The notes: generated by a model from the letters alone, not told the origin. 64,000 nt of DNA from Pterobdella sp. o SKG-2022 (GCA_964035795.1 OZ038322.1:16291447-16355446), one strand, 5' to 3'; numbered from the stretch's first letter, positions 49,291 through 63,000 are shown. Numbers and translations: made by a program.

Positions 49291-50182
49291 ATGCTTTTGG
49301 AGATTTTGACCCTCAAATTCACCTTCTTCTTCATGTCATCGAGTTGCTTACAATCGTCAGCATTTTACAGCACTTATGTTCACGGAACAAAACTTTTGTG
49401 CTTCACAAACGAAATAGCTCAAAATGTCGTTTTATCGAAAAGTTATCTTTTTTGCGTTTTTGAATGTCTCAAAATGGAAGGGTGCATTAGGGGAAATTTC
49501 TATCCGAATGATCAAAAATGCCATCTTTTTACGCAAAATTATAGAAATTGCTCTCTGTTTAACTCTAATATTTCTAATTTTTGTCGTTCTTTCCAGATAA
49601 AGGGTAAGAGTTGTTGAAAAATATTCCAAAAAAAAATTTGTTGAGATTAACAGTCATTATTTTATTTTGCTTATAAAAAAAATTTAATTAATTAATAATT
49701 TTTTTTACAGACACAAATTACTGCAAAGATGGATAGGTTTATTTGCACGAGTCTAAACGTTGTATCTTTGTAAATGAACAAAAAAAAACCAGGTCAGATT
49801 CTTTGGCTGAATGTCAAAGCCTCAACTCAAGTTCTATTACACTCTTGGATCAATGTCAACTTGAAGAACTGAACCTATTTGTACAAAGAAGTAATGAAAT
49901 TTATATTCGATAAAATTGAACATAATTTATTTTTTTTCAGTGGTATTTTGGGTCGGAGCCATGCCCACTTCTTTGGGGTCCTTCCGTTGGGAGAATGCTG
50001 ACCCTTCAGATCTTGATATACCACTAACCAATTCAATGTGGTGTTCTAGAGAGCCTAATTTTCTTGGGTTTCCACTTTGTGTCACTATAACTCCCTGCAA
50101 GTTTTACCTTGCATTAAATGATGACGTATGCGTTTTATTGTATAGCACTCTCTGTGAGACACCTCCTATCATAACCACTTGA
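49291..50182 (+). pseudogene. secreted PAN/apple-like plus C-type lectin protein with in-frame stop
   Basis: Exons 49291-49603, 49711-49890 and 49941-50182 join in frame (244 codons). The start MLLEILTLKFTFFFMSSS gives a signal peptide. An N-terminal six-Cys segment (CFTNEIAQN ... CVFECLKMEGCIRG ... CHLF) resembles a PAN/apple domain. A C-type lectin domain follows: CKDG, KRCIFVNEQKK, WVGAMPTSLGSFRWENA, CSREPN, then LND and C..LC. The EPN tripeptide is the mannose-type ligand motif. The codon after CKDG, where lectins nearly always have Trp, is TAG (49734-49736). One base change from TGG would restore the domain, so this is either a young pseudogene, a segregating null allele, a base error or a recoded stop. 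Reading frame and splice sites elsewhere are intact. Confidence 0.7.
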
Positions 50183-52150
50183 GAGATTAACCATCTTTTA
50201 GAATATTTATAAACTCAATAAATTTTGAACGCTCATAATTTAGATATCAATATAATAATTATGTATATCCGTATAATGTCAGACCGCAACTAACACATAT
50301 CAGAAAATGAAATGAATTCGAATGCACGGATTTTAAACATGTAAGCTCAATATTAATGAGTATTATCAATAGTTTTGTTCAGTTTAAAACTTTTTAGAAA
50401 CATTAAAAATTATAATTTCTTTGATTATGGGACCAGAATGTAAAACTCGGGGTGTTTTCCCGAAAGCGCATTCCTATTAAAACTAAAAATGATTTCAAAC
50501 ATATCTTCAAATTAAAATAATTCATTTGATTGTTTATGCTTGGCTCCAAAATTAAAAAGAATTCAAAAATATTTTTTTGAAACTATCGTGCTTACATTTA
50601 CACGTATTTTGTTTTTGCCAAAAACCTCACGATATTCGTTGAACTACAGTACTTTTCTTGGGAACTTGCAAACTCATGTGTAAATATATGACATTATATA
50701 GAACCATCATATACAATAACCTGAATTTTAATGCGTTATTTGATGTAATTTGAAATTTATCCAGTTTCATAGGATTTTTCACATAAATTGTTTCCATTTG
50801 CTATTTCATTTCCAATCGCTAACATTATCCCAGTAATAGCAAAAAGCTTTGTTAATAACAATAATGGTTTTATATACTTTATGCTTTTATGCACAAAAGA
50901 ACTTGAAATTCAAATATTGATTTTGTATAAAAATGACTAGTATTTTCAAGCAAATTTAATATAATTAGATAAAATTTCGATTTTGTGAGTCATCTGCGAA
51001 ACGATTCTACAATAGATGATTGATGGTGCTTTTAGTAGTAGAAGCAGTAATGGAAGTAGTAGTAAAAATGATAGTAGTTGTATCCTCTACTAATGCTCCA
51101 GCGATTTGATGGGCAGAACAAATAATAGATTTAGTTATTTATTAATATAAATATATAAATTCATTAGCAAAAGAAGATGTATTTAGATACTCAAGCTAAT
51201 TATTCAGTTAAATAATTTCAGTAATTTATTTAAAATTGAAAGTTTATTCGGAAAAAGCTTTACTCAGTTTCATTGATCAAAAACATTTAACCATTGAAAA
51301 AACCGTTGTACTATAGGGGCCGACAATAGTGGAACAACGGGGAATTGAAATGAAAATGATATCGTTATAAACAAGTAATTTATGAAACTATTATTTTGGA
51401 AATTGATCGAAAATATATAAGTTGAATTAATGTTATAATTCAGTGACAGGAACCGATAAATGGCTTTTTGTGTTTTCCGTGGGTGTTGTGTGTACTTTCT
51501 ATACCACAATTGTGAGAGAAATTTATCGGCTATTCAATAATTATTAACACTTCATAGTTTTATTTCAATGTCATGCATAAATTTAATATATTCAATATAA
51601 TAGTCATTTAGTAACATAGAAATTTGATTTCCAATTAGAAAATACTTGAAAGAATAGAGTGAAAACAATTTTTCGACATTGCGGTCAGGTTCAAGAATGG
51701 CTTTCACCACAGTGGCGTTTAATGATTGAGTTTTCGTCATCCAAATGTCGAATAAGCGAAAAACAAAATAATTTATTCATAATAGTCATAAAATAATGAA
51801 CGAAGAATAGTTGATGGAATATAAAGACAGTCACAAAACCTTTTTGAATGCATTTGCCCAATGGGAAAGATGAAAATGAATAACGGGAGTAACGAACAAC
51901 AATACTGTTAAGGCCTTTTGAATCTGAATCAGAGAAGTGTAAATGGAAAAACTTTAGAGTGAAACAAAAAAAATTTTTTTTTATGAAATAGCCAATAAAT
52001 CCCGTCTAAATTTTTTGCAAATATTTTTAAACCGAGTTTGTCCAAACCTGGATTTGCAAGTACCAAATGCAAAAAAACTGGTGCTTAATAACTTAAAATT
52101 TTGGGTCTAGATGTTTAGAAAATATTCACAAGTAATGTTAGTTTTTTCTA
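50183..52150. other. no supported gene
   Basis: About 2 kb in which the missing 5' exons of the SLC5 copy would be expected. I found none with recognisable transporter sequence. Small open frames (51270-51509 and 51552-51740, minus) lack support. Confidence 0.45.
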
Positions 52151-52158
52151 TAATAAAG

Positions 52159-54620
52159 GGAGGCATGAAAGCTGTGGTGTGGACTGATATGATACAAATT
52201 AGCTTGGTATATGTAGGAATGACAGCTGTCTGCTAAAGGATGCGTGGATTTTGGATTTTGGGAGACGTGGGCATCGCTAGGATAACATGGACGACTTCAA
52301 AATTGGAAGTGAGTTTGTAGAATTCATGAAGTTATAAATATTGGTTATGAATATACAAAGGATTAAATTTTTGGAAAATATGCGAATTGTATTGTCTTGA
52401 AACTCACTACTATTATCTAGTAATTTTATTTAATTAGAGAGCATAAACAAATTTATTTACGTTAAAATATTTTATGTTTATAAATATCTTTATTTAAAAA
52501 TTTGAAAAAAGTTTTTTAATAAGTATGAAATTTTTATCTAATTAAACTACGTAAAATGTTCAACCCTTTCTAGCCCCAACCCGCGGTTAAATGTTAGACA
52601 CACTTTCTGGTCCCTAATGGTTGGAGGCACATTTACTTGGCTTTCCATCTATGCAGTCAACCAGTCCCAAATTCAACGAATCGTGTCTACCTTCTTTCAA
52701 GAAAGCTCGAATGTATGGTAGTTTCTGAAATAAATTCACCATGAGAGTTGCATTAAGTAGCGTTTAGCAAATCTGTAAAATAAGAGACCAAATATGAGTT
52801 TTTAATTCATTACATATTTTTTTATTTATCATTAAATCTTTATAACTGAAATTTATATTGAATTTTTATAAACAAGATTTACATTACTTCAATTAAGCTC
52901 AACTTATATATTACAGGGCAGTGTGGTTGAACTTTCCGGGATTCAGCATTTTACTTGGACTATGTTGTCTTTGTGGATTTGTCTTGTTCACTTTGTACCA
53001 CTCATGCGACCCTATTCTCATAGGGAGAATTAGCATCAAAGAACAAATATTTATAATTTTTATGATGTGATTTTTTCAAATTTTTGTTTTTAAACCATAT
53101 GCTGCTTAATTTTTATCATAAAGACAACCTGATAAATAGCAAACTATTAGGATTTGAAGGAAGTGAAACTGCTCAAAACGAAGTCATTCATACCAAAAAA
53201 TTTAAACGGTAAATTAAGACAACTAAGATTTTTAGTAAATGCTAAGCTAATCTTCAAATAATTTAAAACTTTTATTAAAAGAAATCTTTCGTGAATATTG
53301 ATTATCTCGCATTAAAATCCTTTTTGTGCAGGGAATTTCTAAAATATTCAAACACGCCTTCTAGTTTATATAAAAATGAACACAGCCTTTTTATTTATAA
53401 TCAGCTTAATTAATTTTGATAGCTATTTTGTATTTTTGAAATGAATCTAAAAAAATATCTCAACTATTATCTTTCGACGCGCACTGTACTCTTGAAAAGC
53501 TCTGCTCATGAGAGTTTGAAACTTTAACAATATTTAGAAGTTCTACATATTCATCAATTATTGCTAAAAGTCAAATTATTACTTATCATTGTTTCATCTT
53601 GTTCATTAGTATTTGCCCTTGTACTTTATGGATAAAATGTCCTACCCTGGCTTTCCCAGGTTTTTAATTGCGTGTATTTTCTGCGGTTTTTTGAGGTAAG
53701 GTTGATCAATTTTAAACTGAAGATTTAGAATTTTATAAAATTTTTTGAATTTTGCTTTAATGATAATGTGGACCCTAAACTTTAGCACCATCTCAAGCGG
53801 TCTCACTTCTTTAGCAGCGGCCATTCTCAAGGATATTATACAACTTTTTGTCGCCCCTCAAATTAGCCAGCAAAGAGCCAGTTACACTCTCAAATTCATC
53901 TGTAAATTAATCTTTCGATGAATTTGACCTTCAAAAAAATATTAAAAATATAAATTATTAAAATATTTAAAGTATCGAATAAATCAACTTTTTTATAACA
54001 GGTATGTTATGTGGAGGGATAATGATTGCCTTCACTTTGGCTGTTTCCCAAACGGGAGATATCTTGCAGGTCAATGGTTATTCACATATTCAATTATGAT
54101 AATACCCATATTAAATTATACTGAAACCGATTAGGCGGGCTTAAGTATAACAGGATTGCTTGGAGGTCCATTGCTAGGCCTTTTCACTCTGGGTATGTTT
54201 TTTCCCTGGGCCAACAACAAGGTTGTCAGGGTATCAAATGTGAAAAAGAGTTTAAAAATATTTTTGATTAGCAAGTTTTAATTCAAATTTGAAATATTTA
54301 AAAAATATATTTATGACTGTTATGTTCAATTATAGGGCGCGTTAATGGGGTTTATGTGCAGCTTGGGACTTATTTTATGGATAGGTGTTGGTTATCAAAT
54401 ATACAAATCCCCTATACTTGGAGTGGTTCCTTCTAGTTTCACAACAGAGGAATGTAGTTTTTTGTATCCCCTATTCAACCAAACAGTAGATTCATTTGTT
54501 AATATAACATCTAACCACACTGCCGCTTATACCAAAGTAACTCATGAATCCATCAATTCAGAAGTTATAGAAAAGGTGAACCAAACTCTGAACAACCTGA
54601 TGAGAGAAAATGTCACTTAG
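52159..54620 (+). pseudogene. truncated SLC5-type sodium/solute symporter copy
   Basis: The exon-like blocks are 52159-52308, 52574-52717, 52917-53046, 53610-53695, 53786-53901, 54002-54069, 54135-54221 and 54336-54620. They encode middle-to-late helices of an SLC5 monocarboxylate/vitamin-type Na+ symporter: [67 protein letters not shown]. Lesions: the first block shifts frame after GMTAV and has a further stop (TAA at about 52281). The donor after IKEQ is AT instead of GT (53047-53048). The N-terminal half is absent, and the last block ends in stop without the final helix or tail. The downstream blocks have good splice sites, so decay is recent or partial. Compressed assembly errors are the alternative. 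Confidence 0.75.
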
Positions 54621-55549
54621 TCAAAATCAACATCGTTAGTTTTTTGAGCGTTTGAATAAAATTGTTAATTATTTAATTTTATTTGATCTCAATTTTTGAT
54701 ATAATTACTTTTCAAATCTTTTGAGCACGCAAACATTGGTGTTCAAGAAACGCTTTTTCTTTTAGTTCAAAGCGCTTGCTATAAATCTAATGTAACAAAA
54801 ACACAAAGTTTTATATGGTTGGTATTGAGCTTTTGTCAATGTTTATCGATATTACTGGTCGAATTTTTGAAAATATTAACATATTGAAATAAGATTTGTG
54901 GATACTTCTTCATTGATATTTTTTTCAAAACTTATGTTCAAAAATATTCTAAAAATAATGTTTTTATAGTTCAAAATTTCCCATTTTTTTTTAATTTGTT
55001 TTATTTTGGAAAATGAATAATTGACTATTTCTGAATATTTTCAAAAAAAAACAACAAATCTAACAATAGATTTTATAAAATTTTCATTAAATTCAAAATA
55101 AGTGTAACTTTTATGGTATATAGAAGCAAAAGATGGTCAAGGTTAGCTTGGAAGGCATGATGAAAAACCTTTTATGTAGACGGGTTAATATTTGAAAATG
55201 CATATAATAGATCTGAAAGGAGAGAATAAATAAGCTCATCGAAAGAAGTCAGTGATTCTTTAAAAAAAGAAAGATGCTGTCTATAACGAAATGATGATGA
55301 TTTATAAGAAAACTTCAAATAATTTTAAAAGCTTTTTGATAATCCTTCTTTTTGTATTTAACAAAAACCAAAGTGTAAACTATTTAAAAAATTCCCGTTT
55401 TGATACTATATTAGTGAATGACATTGAAAAACATGAATAACAAGAATAAAAAACAACACCGAACCAAAGAATTCCATGCTAAGCAGAGAAAATACTTTTA
55501 AAATGTACAATAAATTTCTTTTTAATTTATAATAATTTTATATAGCGTT
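54621..55549. other. intergenic, no gene seen
   Basis: AT-rich spacer between the SLC5 copy and the 3' end of the UPF0193 gene. Nothing supported. Confidence 0.45.
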
Positions 55550-57795
55550 TTACAACTTTTCTTTTTTTAGTTCTTCCAATTTTTCGTTTCTTTCTTTGTC
55601 TATAATTTCCATCTCTCGAATCATCTTTAGTGGTTTGAAGTAAAGGATGTTGAAAGATATATCGTTAAAATTATTATGAGAATTCAGAATTAACGGGAAT
55701 ATATTTTAAAAACTATTAATGTATTACTACCCATATCCAATTTAAAATTAATCCGTTTTACTTATTCTAATTATTGTTATATACAAGGAAATTAATACTT
55801 GATATAATTTTATCAGAGATTAAATTAACCAGCTCAAAAAAATGGTAATATTGTAATATAACCTGTGAAATTTCTGTGTTAATTCTGTTTTTATGTTCAT
55901 CAGCTTTGCCACATTTCTGCATTTCATCCAGAAAATTTTGTCGGTCTGCTATTTCTTCTTGAACTAGAAAATTTCATGCATTTTGACTTATTTCATCTAG
56001 TACAGGGTGTGAAAACATTCTTAATCTAATTGTCGGTCCCTATAGCTCAATGGTTGAGCATTAGACTAATTATCTAAAAGTTACCGGGTTTGATCCCGCC
56101 TGGGCCGACAATTAGCACCTGTTTCACAGTGTGCTTTCGCTACATTAAATTTTTAGCAAGCGCTTTGATCTATAAGGAAAAGCGCTTTATAAATACCGCA
56201 TTACATTACATTACATTAATCATTATAGCACATCAATTCGAGTTTTTATTATTTTTATAAGCTTCATTTATTGACATTTTTGATTGATATAGTCGTAAAC
56301 GCAATGAAAAATTTACATAACCTAATTAAAAGTTTTATGAACAAATAACGGTACAATAACTAAAAGTCTACAAAATCTCTATTAGCTTATATTATATACC
56401 AACGTTCCAAAAATCGATCTTTTTGGACATTGTCATTATTTTTGTCGTTAGTAGGTTTGGGATTATTACTATTTAGAAATTTTCCCTTCATTCTTTCATG
56501 TTCTGCTTTTGCCTTCAAATCTTCCCCATAAGCCATCATACTCCTCAAACGATCCTTCTCTCTTTCGTAACTTCCCGCTGTCATCATTGAGTATGTTACT
56601 ATATGAGTGTATGAAAATTTTAAATATATTTATTGAAACAGTTGTACATCATCAAGTCTGATAAGTACTATATTTACATACAATAAATAAGAGCATATTT
56701 ATTTTATATTTTTACCACTTTTATCGTTGACTAACACGTTGATCATTAACAACTAACATCATTTATAACGGCACCATCAGACATTTGATTAAATATGCTA
56801 TATAACTCATTCTTTTAAAGAAAATAGTTTAAAATTTGAAAAAAAAGTAGAAGAAACTTTTATGTAAATTTAAAAAAAAAATTATTATGGTTACTAGATC
56901 CTTAAAACATAAATATATGATAATTTTATTAAACATAGGATAACTTGCACTAGTGTTAACCGTAATGACAAACGCCAGCATAATCCCACCATATTTGGTC
57001 TCAACAGGGGGTTGATACTGTTCTCTAAGATACGATTCAGCTGAGAGAATTTGAGCCTGGGTTCTTCTGCTTCCTTTGTAGTTCCTTGAGTTCAGTTGTG
57101 TTGTACGATATTATACGTGGTGTTAATCAAAGTTTTTATTAACTGTTTTGTAAAATAGACATTGAAAGACGTTTCATTTGAATTTTTATGAAGGAATTTT
57201 TTATTAATTATCGGAATGGAATTATAGCAACGAGATAAACAATATAAAATCTTAAATGAAATAGCATTAAATTCAGTACTAAGATTAATTTTTAAATAAT
57301 TATTTCAGATTTTTCTGAGAATATTTACACTATATACTAATAACTCACTTAGGGTTGAGGTGTGTGAAGCTGCTTGCTTGCTTAGTAGGCTTTTTGTTGG
57401 TCTTTTGAGGTATTGGGTCATTATCTGGTTTAGGTTGACGTCGACAAGGTTTCAATCAATTCAACTATATGTTAAAACCATCATGATTTATATATAAATG
57501 AAAAGATAATTTTTTTGGAACATTATAAATTAAACAAATTATGATTTGGGCTTATCCTGTTTTAAGCTGACAAATAATGTAAACTCACTTCGCAAATTAT
57601 TATCGAGATCTTTTCTTTGCAAGTTTGAAAACTTTGCTTCATTCATTAAAACTGCAATGAAGTTGTATGAGAAACTGAAATAATCCATTTGGATTCATGA
57701 ATAAACTAGTTACCTTTCAAAGCATTGTGGGTATCCTTATTGTAAGTGACTTTACTTGTGTGAAACAATCCCAAATCTGCTACAGGCTTATTCAT
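55550..57795 (-). CDS. C22orf23: UPF0193 (EVG1) family protein
   Basis: Exons: 57795-57714, 57651-57589, 57424-57349, 57084-56990, 56577-56404, 55963-55863, 55624-55550 (666 nt, 221 aa, against about 217 in human). All phases match. Family landmarks in order: KDTHNALKVLMNEAKFSNLQ (N-terminal helix), RRTQAQILSAESYLREQY, GSYEREKDRLRSMMAYGEDL, then QEEIADRQNFLDEM and NTEISQ / MIREMEIIDKERNEKLEEL at the C-terminus. The product is soluble, helical and Lys/Glu rich, with no signal peptide or membrane segment. The biochemical role of this family is not established to my knowledge. A tRNA-derived SINE sits in the intron between 56404 and 55963. Confidence 0.88.
56031..56219 (+). mobile_element. tRNA-Ile(AAU)-derived SINE, full length
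   Basis: The head has an A box (TAGCTCAATGG), an anticodon stem TTAGA/TCTAA around loop CTAATTA (anticodon AAT) and a B box (GGTTTGATCCC). Matching ends TGTCGG...CCGACA remain from the tRNA. The body is GTTTCACAGTGTGCTTTCGC...TAGCAAGCGCTTTGATCT. Next comes AAGCGCTTTATAAATAC and a (CATTA)n tail. Body and tail follow the tRNA part directly, so this is a SINE and not a tRNA gene. Confidence 0.9.
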
Positions 57796-60094
57796 TTTGT
57801 AACTATAAAGATCAAATCAAAATTTTTTGGCCTTAAAGAATGCAAAAAAATTAATTAAGAGAGCAATAAGCAGAGTAGATTTTGTGTACAAGTGTGTCAC
57901 TAAGGAGACAAAAGGTGGAACATCAAAACAATTGATATTTAAAAATGTTTTTGTAATATCTTTTAAATAAATTGATTATGTAATACGATAAAATTTTTTG
58001 TCTAATTCTCAGATACGAAATGGTAATTTTCTAACCTTCATTTTTAATATTATTTTAAAAATATATAAACTTTATCGAAATATGGAAAAAATCTTCGATC
58101 AGTTAAAAATATAGTTGTAAAATATGTATCTTTTTTTTAAATTCAATTTTTGAATTTTGTTTCTCTTATTTCAAATTCCATTTGAAAAATAGTTAAACGA
58201 TTTTCAATTTTTCTTCGAAAGCTTTCAAATTTTTTTTTCGTATTAACAATGCTTATTTAAAAAAGAAAAGGTCCTAAAAATCGAATACCATTTGTCACAC
58301 AAACTCATCTGGTACGAAGCAAAAAAAATGAAAACCAGCCATAAATATTTCCTAAAATAACATGGTTTCGCTTGAAATGTTGATTTAGTTTATTTGAAAC
58401 AAAAAACAACCACAAGTTGAAATGAAATTTTGTATATATCAAATAATAAACAACTTAATAAGAACAGTTGAAAATGTTTGATTGTTCAAATACGTTAAGA
58501 TGTTAGAAAGTAAAGCAAATCTTCTGCGAATTTAAAGCTTGAATGTTTTGAATCAAAATTTTTTCAGCACTCAAAAGAAATAATTTGATTTATACTGGCA
58601 TTGATGACTAAGAAATAAAATATGAAGATGTTGAAAATATGAATGGCAAATAAGCAGAAATAATTCCATAAAAATTAAATTATTAAAGCCTTAAATACAC
58701 TTGGTTACAACAGCGAGAAACTTAAATAATGTCTTAAATGCTTAAACAATCGAATGATTCAGATGGATAAGATTAGCATTAACAAATTGACAATGTAAGG
58801 GATTGGCAATTTAAAGCAACTCTTATCGTTGTATGCCGCATTTGGTCAAACTTTGGTCATAAGTACTCAAGTATGTATGACCGAGTCTCAAATATTGAAT
58901 AACTTAATCGTTCCACTTAACAAACATGATATAAACATAATTCTGAACATCAATCACACGGTTTAAAGCTTATTTATATGTATGAATACAAGAATATGTT
59001 GAATATAAACTATATATTAACAAAACCACTTAATATGTTGCACGTAAGTAAGCATGTTGGAATATCGATTTGCACGCAACAGACCTTAAGATTGCACGGA
59101 ACACAATGTAAAAGTTGTTAGCACTAAAATAAATTCAAGTGTACCAAATAAATAGCATCGAATAGAACATATTACTTTACTTGACAACAAAAATGGAGTT
59201 CTTTTTAATATTTTAACAACGGAAATGATTGAAAAAAATAATAATGATCTTGAATCATTGAGAACTTAAACAGTTACCATTATTCAGATTCGATTTTCAA
59301 ACCTCTGAATGTAGTGCTTTGATTCCATTGTAAACCACAAAACATATTTGAAAACTATATATAACTTCAAAAATAGATTTTTAAATGTGAAAAATGACTT
59401 TTACCTTTGAAATGTTCAAAATTTTCTTCTTTCATGCATAGATACATGTAAAATAGAAATAACTCACAGAATATTTAATACCACATTAACTCATTTAATT
59501 TTGCAAAAATAAATTGGAACAAAATGACTGGCGAAAAAAATTAAAGAATAACAATGAAACTTGAGACATATCAGTGTTGCCCTCAAAAAGCATTTTGATA
59601 TATACAAGTAAACTATTTTGATGAGTTTTAGAAGCTTTTTAATGAATCTTTAAATGAGCACTCATTACTGGTCTTGAAGATCATTTACGAATTTGTATCA
59701 AAAAGGCTTTTAAAAAACTCAGACTCAGTAATAGCAACTCAATGTGCTCCTAAGATTTAAACAAAAGTAACCCTTTAAAGATTTAACTCGAAATTAAATA
59801 CTTTTAAAATATGAATATGCTGTAAACTTGAAAAACTGCGTAATAAATTTATAAGTAAAAGACCAGAAAAAGATTAGAAGTTCGAAAATATTTTGATACA
59901 AATAGCGCAGTATACCACAGATGTGTATAGACTTTTATCTAAATCAAAACGGCAACAACTAGAAAAAAAATTGTCAAAAATTAAAACTTTAAAAAAACAC
60001 GAATGATTTCATAATTAGCTACACACAAAACAACACTGACAGTCACAAACAACAATATATATATATAAATATGTATAAAGCATATTATCAAAGT
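57796..60094. other. intergenic, no gene seen
   Basis: 2.3 kb between the UPF0193 start and the alpha-catulin stop. It probably includes the catulin 3' UTR at its right end. No exon candidates. Confidence 0.5.
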
Positions 60095-63000
60095 TCACTT
60101 TTCATAATTGGCGGAACCTGGTCGTCTGTAATGCGAATACTCCTTGGTGAATGAGCTAAAGTCGCTTTTAAAATTATTATTTATACCATTATTATTTCTA
60201 TTTATATCTGAAAAACTGTTCAACATAGATTTGTTGGAAGAAGTGCTTTTAAATGAGTTGTTGTGGCAGCTGTTCACCTTGGAGGTGAGGTCGGGTGTGA
60301 GATAATGAGGGAGGGGAGGTTTGCCGAAAGAGTTCTGTCGCTCTTGCAGCTGGGGAGGCACATCAGACAGAGACAAGCCTCCCAGAGTCAAGTATGGGTG
60401 CATAAAATCCTCCCTCTTCAAACCATTCACTTCTTCCCTGTTCATGCTCCCTCCCTGACCCATGCCTCGTTGCAAAACAGACCCTCTTGAGAACTCCGTA
60501 TGTACCTGCTTCGAGGATGGGGAACTGGCCGATGATGACCAAGGCCCCACCAGTTCGCCTTTGTAGTTGATGTTGAACTGTGGAATGATAACATTTGATG
60601 AAGCTTTAATGAAATTTTAGATAATCCATCTTATTGCATACCTTAGTGGCACACACGTAGCATGAGGTGACTAGCTTGGCGATCAAGTTCATCAACTCTT
60701 TGGTGTCCTGGATTACCTGGTCGACCTATTTCCAACCATTTAATATTTGAGAGTTCTCGAAACTCAAATTTCATAAGCTCTTGCGTTAGATTCAAGCATT
60801 AAATAGCTACAAAACACTTTGTTGCATCAAATAAAAGTTCAATGTTAGTTAGTTTCGATTATAGATGCAGGTATATGAATAACATCATCTGAACTCACCT
60901 TGTTAAAAGTAGCAGCTTTGCCTACAGTATTGGATCGCACCGTGAATGTGAGGTGTTGATACGAAGCAGGTACCTTGTCCATTGTGTTGAACAGGTTGCT
61001 CTTCGCCACACTCTGTGGAACCTGACATTTTTGGTTCAATATTTATTCAAAATATTGATCGAATTTAATTTTAATATATCAGTATTAATAAATTAAAAAA
61101 AGAATTAGTTTTTTAAATAAAAAAATAAAATAAATAATTTATTTATCTAGCGCCAAGGCAAGCAACTGAGGAGCACTGCTACAAATTTAATGTAGCGAAA
61201 ACACACTGTAGAACAGTATGATGATTGTAATTGTTGGCCCACGCGGGATCGAGCCCGGTAACTTTAGATAATTAGTCTAATGCTCAACCACTGAGCTATA
61301 GGGGTCAACCAAGTTAACTTAAGCCACATACACCAATTTTAATCTTCAATTTCCATCAAAGCAGACTAACACCACGACACATCACCATAAAACCACCCCT
61401 CACCTGCTTAGCAAACTCCCTCACAGTTCGATACAACTTTGCGCCTTCTTCCGCGAAATAATCCGCTTGAACGAACAAATCATTTGTGTTCTTAAGAGGT
61501 CCTTCTCCCCTGTAATCAAGCAAAAGAGCTTACTACTGGTATTATTATTAGTAGTAGTATAATTATTATTATTCAATTCATTTGAATATAAAAAACTTGA
61601 GCACAACACCGTGAATCAAATAATTTTAAGTGTGGCTAAATACTTTATACCTTACAGAAAAAGCATAAAAATTTTAATTACATTAATGATTTATTTTAAC
61701 AGATAAAAAAACAAAGAACTGAGACCTGGTGAAAAGGTAGATAGAGAAGGCCATGCAGCTCATGTTCTTCGCCCTCCTGACGATCTCATTGTCAGGCTCC
61801 AGCCACCTTTCTGCCTCTGCATCCACCTGGAAAGGTGTGTCATCAACATTGTTCCATGCGTGTATAGAATTTTTTTATCAACGTTTATTGTCTTTATAGT
61901 TCCATTTTTATGGGGTTAGACGTCAAAACACCCTGTGTAACAGGTGCTTATTGTTGACCCAACAAGGAATGGACCTCGGGAACTTTACATAATTAATCTA
62001 ATGCTAATCCAGCTGAGCTATACACGCCAATATTACGTTGTAGTTGAGATGAATATAAACGCAGTTTTAAACAAACCTCTGTGGTCAGAAGTTTCATCTC
62101 AAGGCCTGTCTTGATAATCCTAGCTTGGTCATGAATATTAATGTTACTGTTTTTAGCTTTATTGACCTTGGAAAACTCATTGAAGCTATTATTATTCATT
62201 ATATTGTTTGCGTCGGCAGTGAAATAACTGGTAGGATTGTTGAAACTGCAAGCATCACTTGCAGTATTGGTGGGTAATGTGTCGCTTATAGAAGCCTTGT
62301 TATTGAGTGGTAAAGTGGACGCCAATGGTGATTTGGTCGAAAGTTTATCGGGAAATGTGATGTTGTTATCTGAGGTTTTGTCGTCCTTGAGATCTTCCTG
62401 CTCCCTTAAGCTCCTTGTGTTTGCCCCATGCTTCTGTGAAATGAGCCACCTTTTGTTGATTCTTTCTATATAAATGTAACATATGAATTACGCGCAAATG
62501 CATAAAGACAAGGTTTTGAGTGAATCAGCTGATGTTCAAAAGAATGAAAACAAAAAACTCAAATAAAATCAAAAACAAAATCGAACATTCCACAAACATC
62601 ATCAAATGATGAAGACCCAAGCACCACCACTCACCCCAGGTCGAGGCAGGGACCAGTAATGCTGCTGCTTTTTGCCCTTGTTTCCCATAAACCTCCCTCT
62701 ACATGCACCACAAACTTCACGCACCAAGGCAGACAACTCATCGACCTGGCTCGACCACCAAGCTGATATCACGTCAAAGTTCTCTAAAGCAATTTTGCTG
62801 CTTGGGTGGTGGGATAACAAGCGGCTTGCCAAGATCACCTGAGATTTTCAGATGTGGTGTAAATTATTAAAATTTAAATATTACACTCGATAATATTTCG
62901 ATTTCCATAGTTTATTTTCAATTTAAAACTATCTCCACTGCAATAAATAATGGGATGAATGCCGAACGAATCTTTGTATTATCTGCTCAACAGAACACTA

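Noticed and set aside
56031..56110. tRNA-Ile gene
   Set aside because: A and B boxes and the anticodon arm are present. However, the acceptor/D-arm spacing is abnormal, and a SINE body and (CATTA)n tail follow directly. The same head plus body recurs at 61309.
60263..60490. Plus-strand frame
   Set aside because: Antisense of the alpha-catulin terminal exon.
61228..61309. tRNA gene on the minus strand
   Set aside because: Same reasons: it is the head of a SINE copy.
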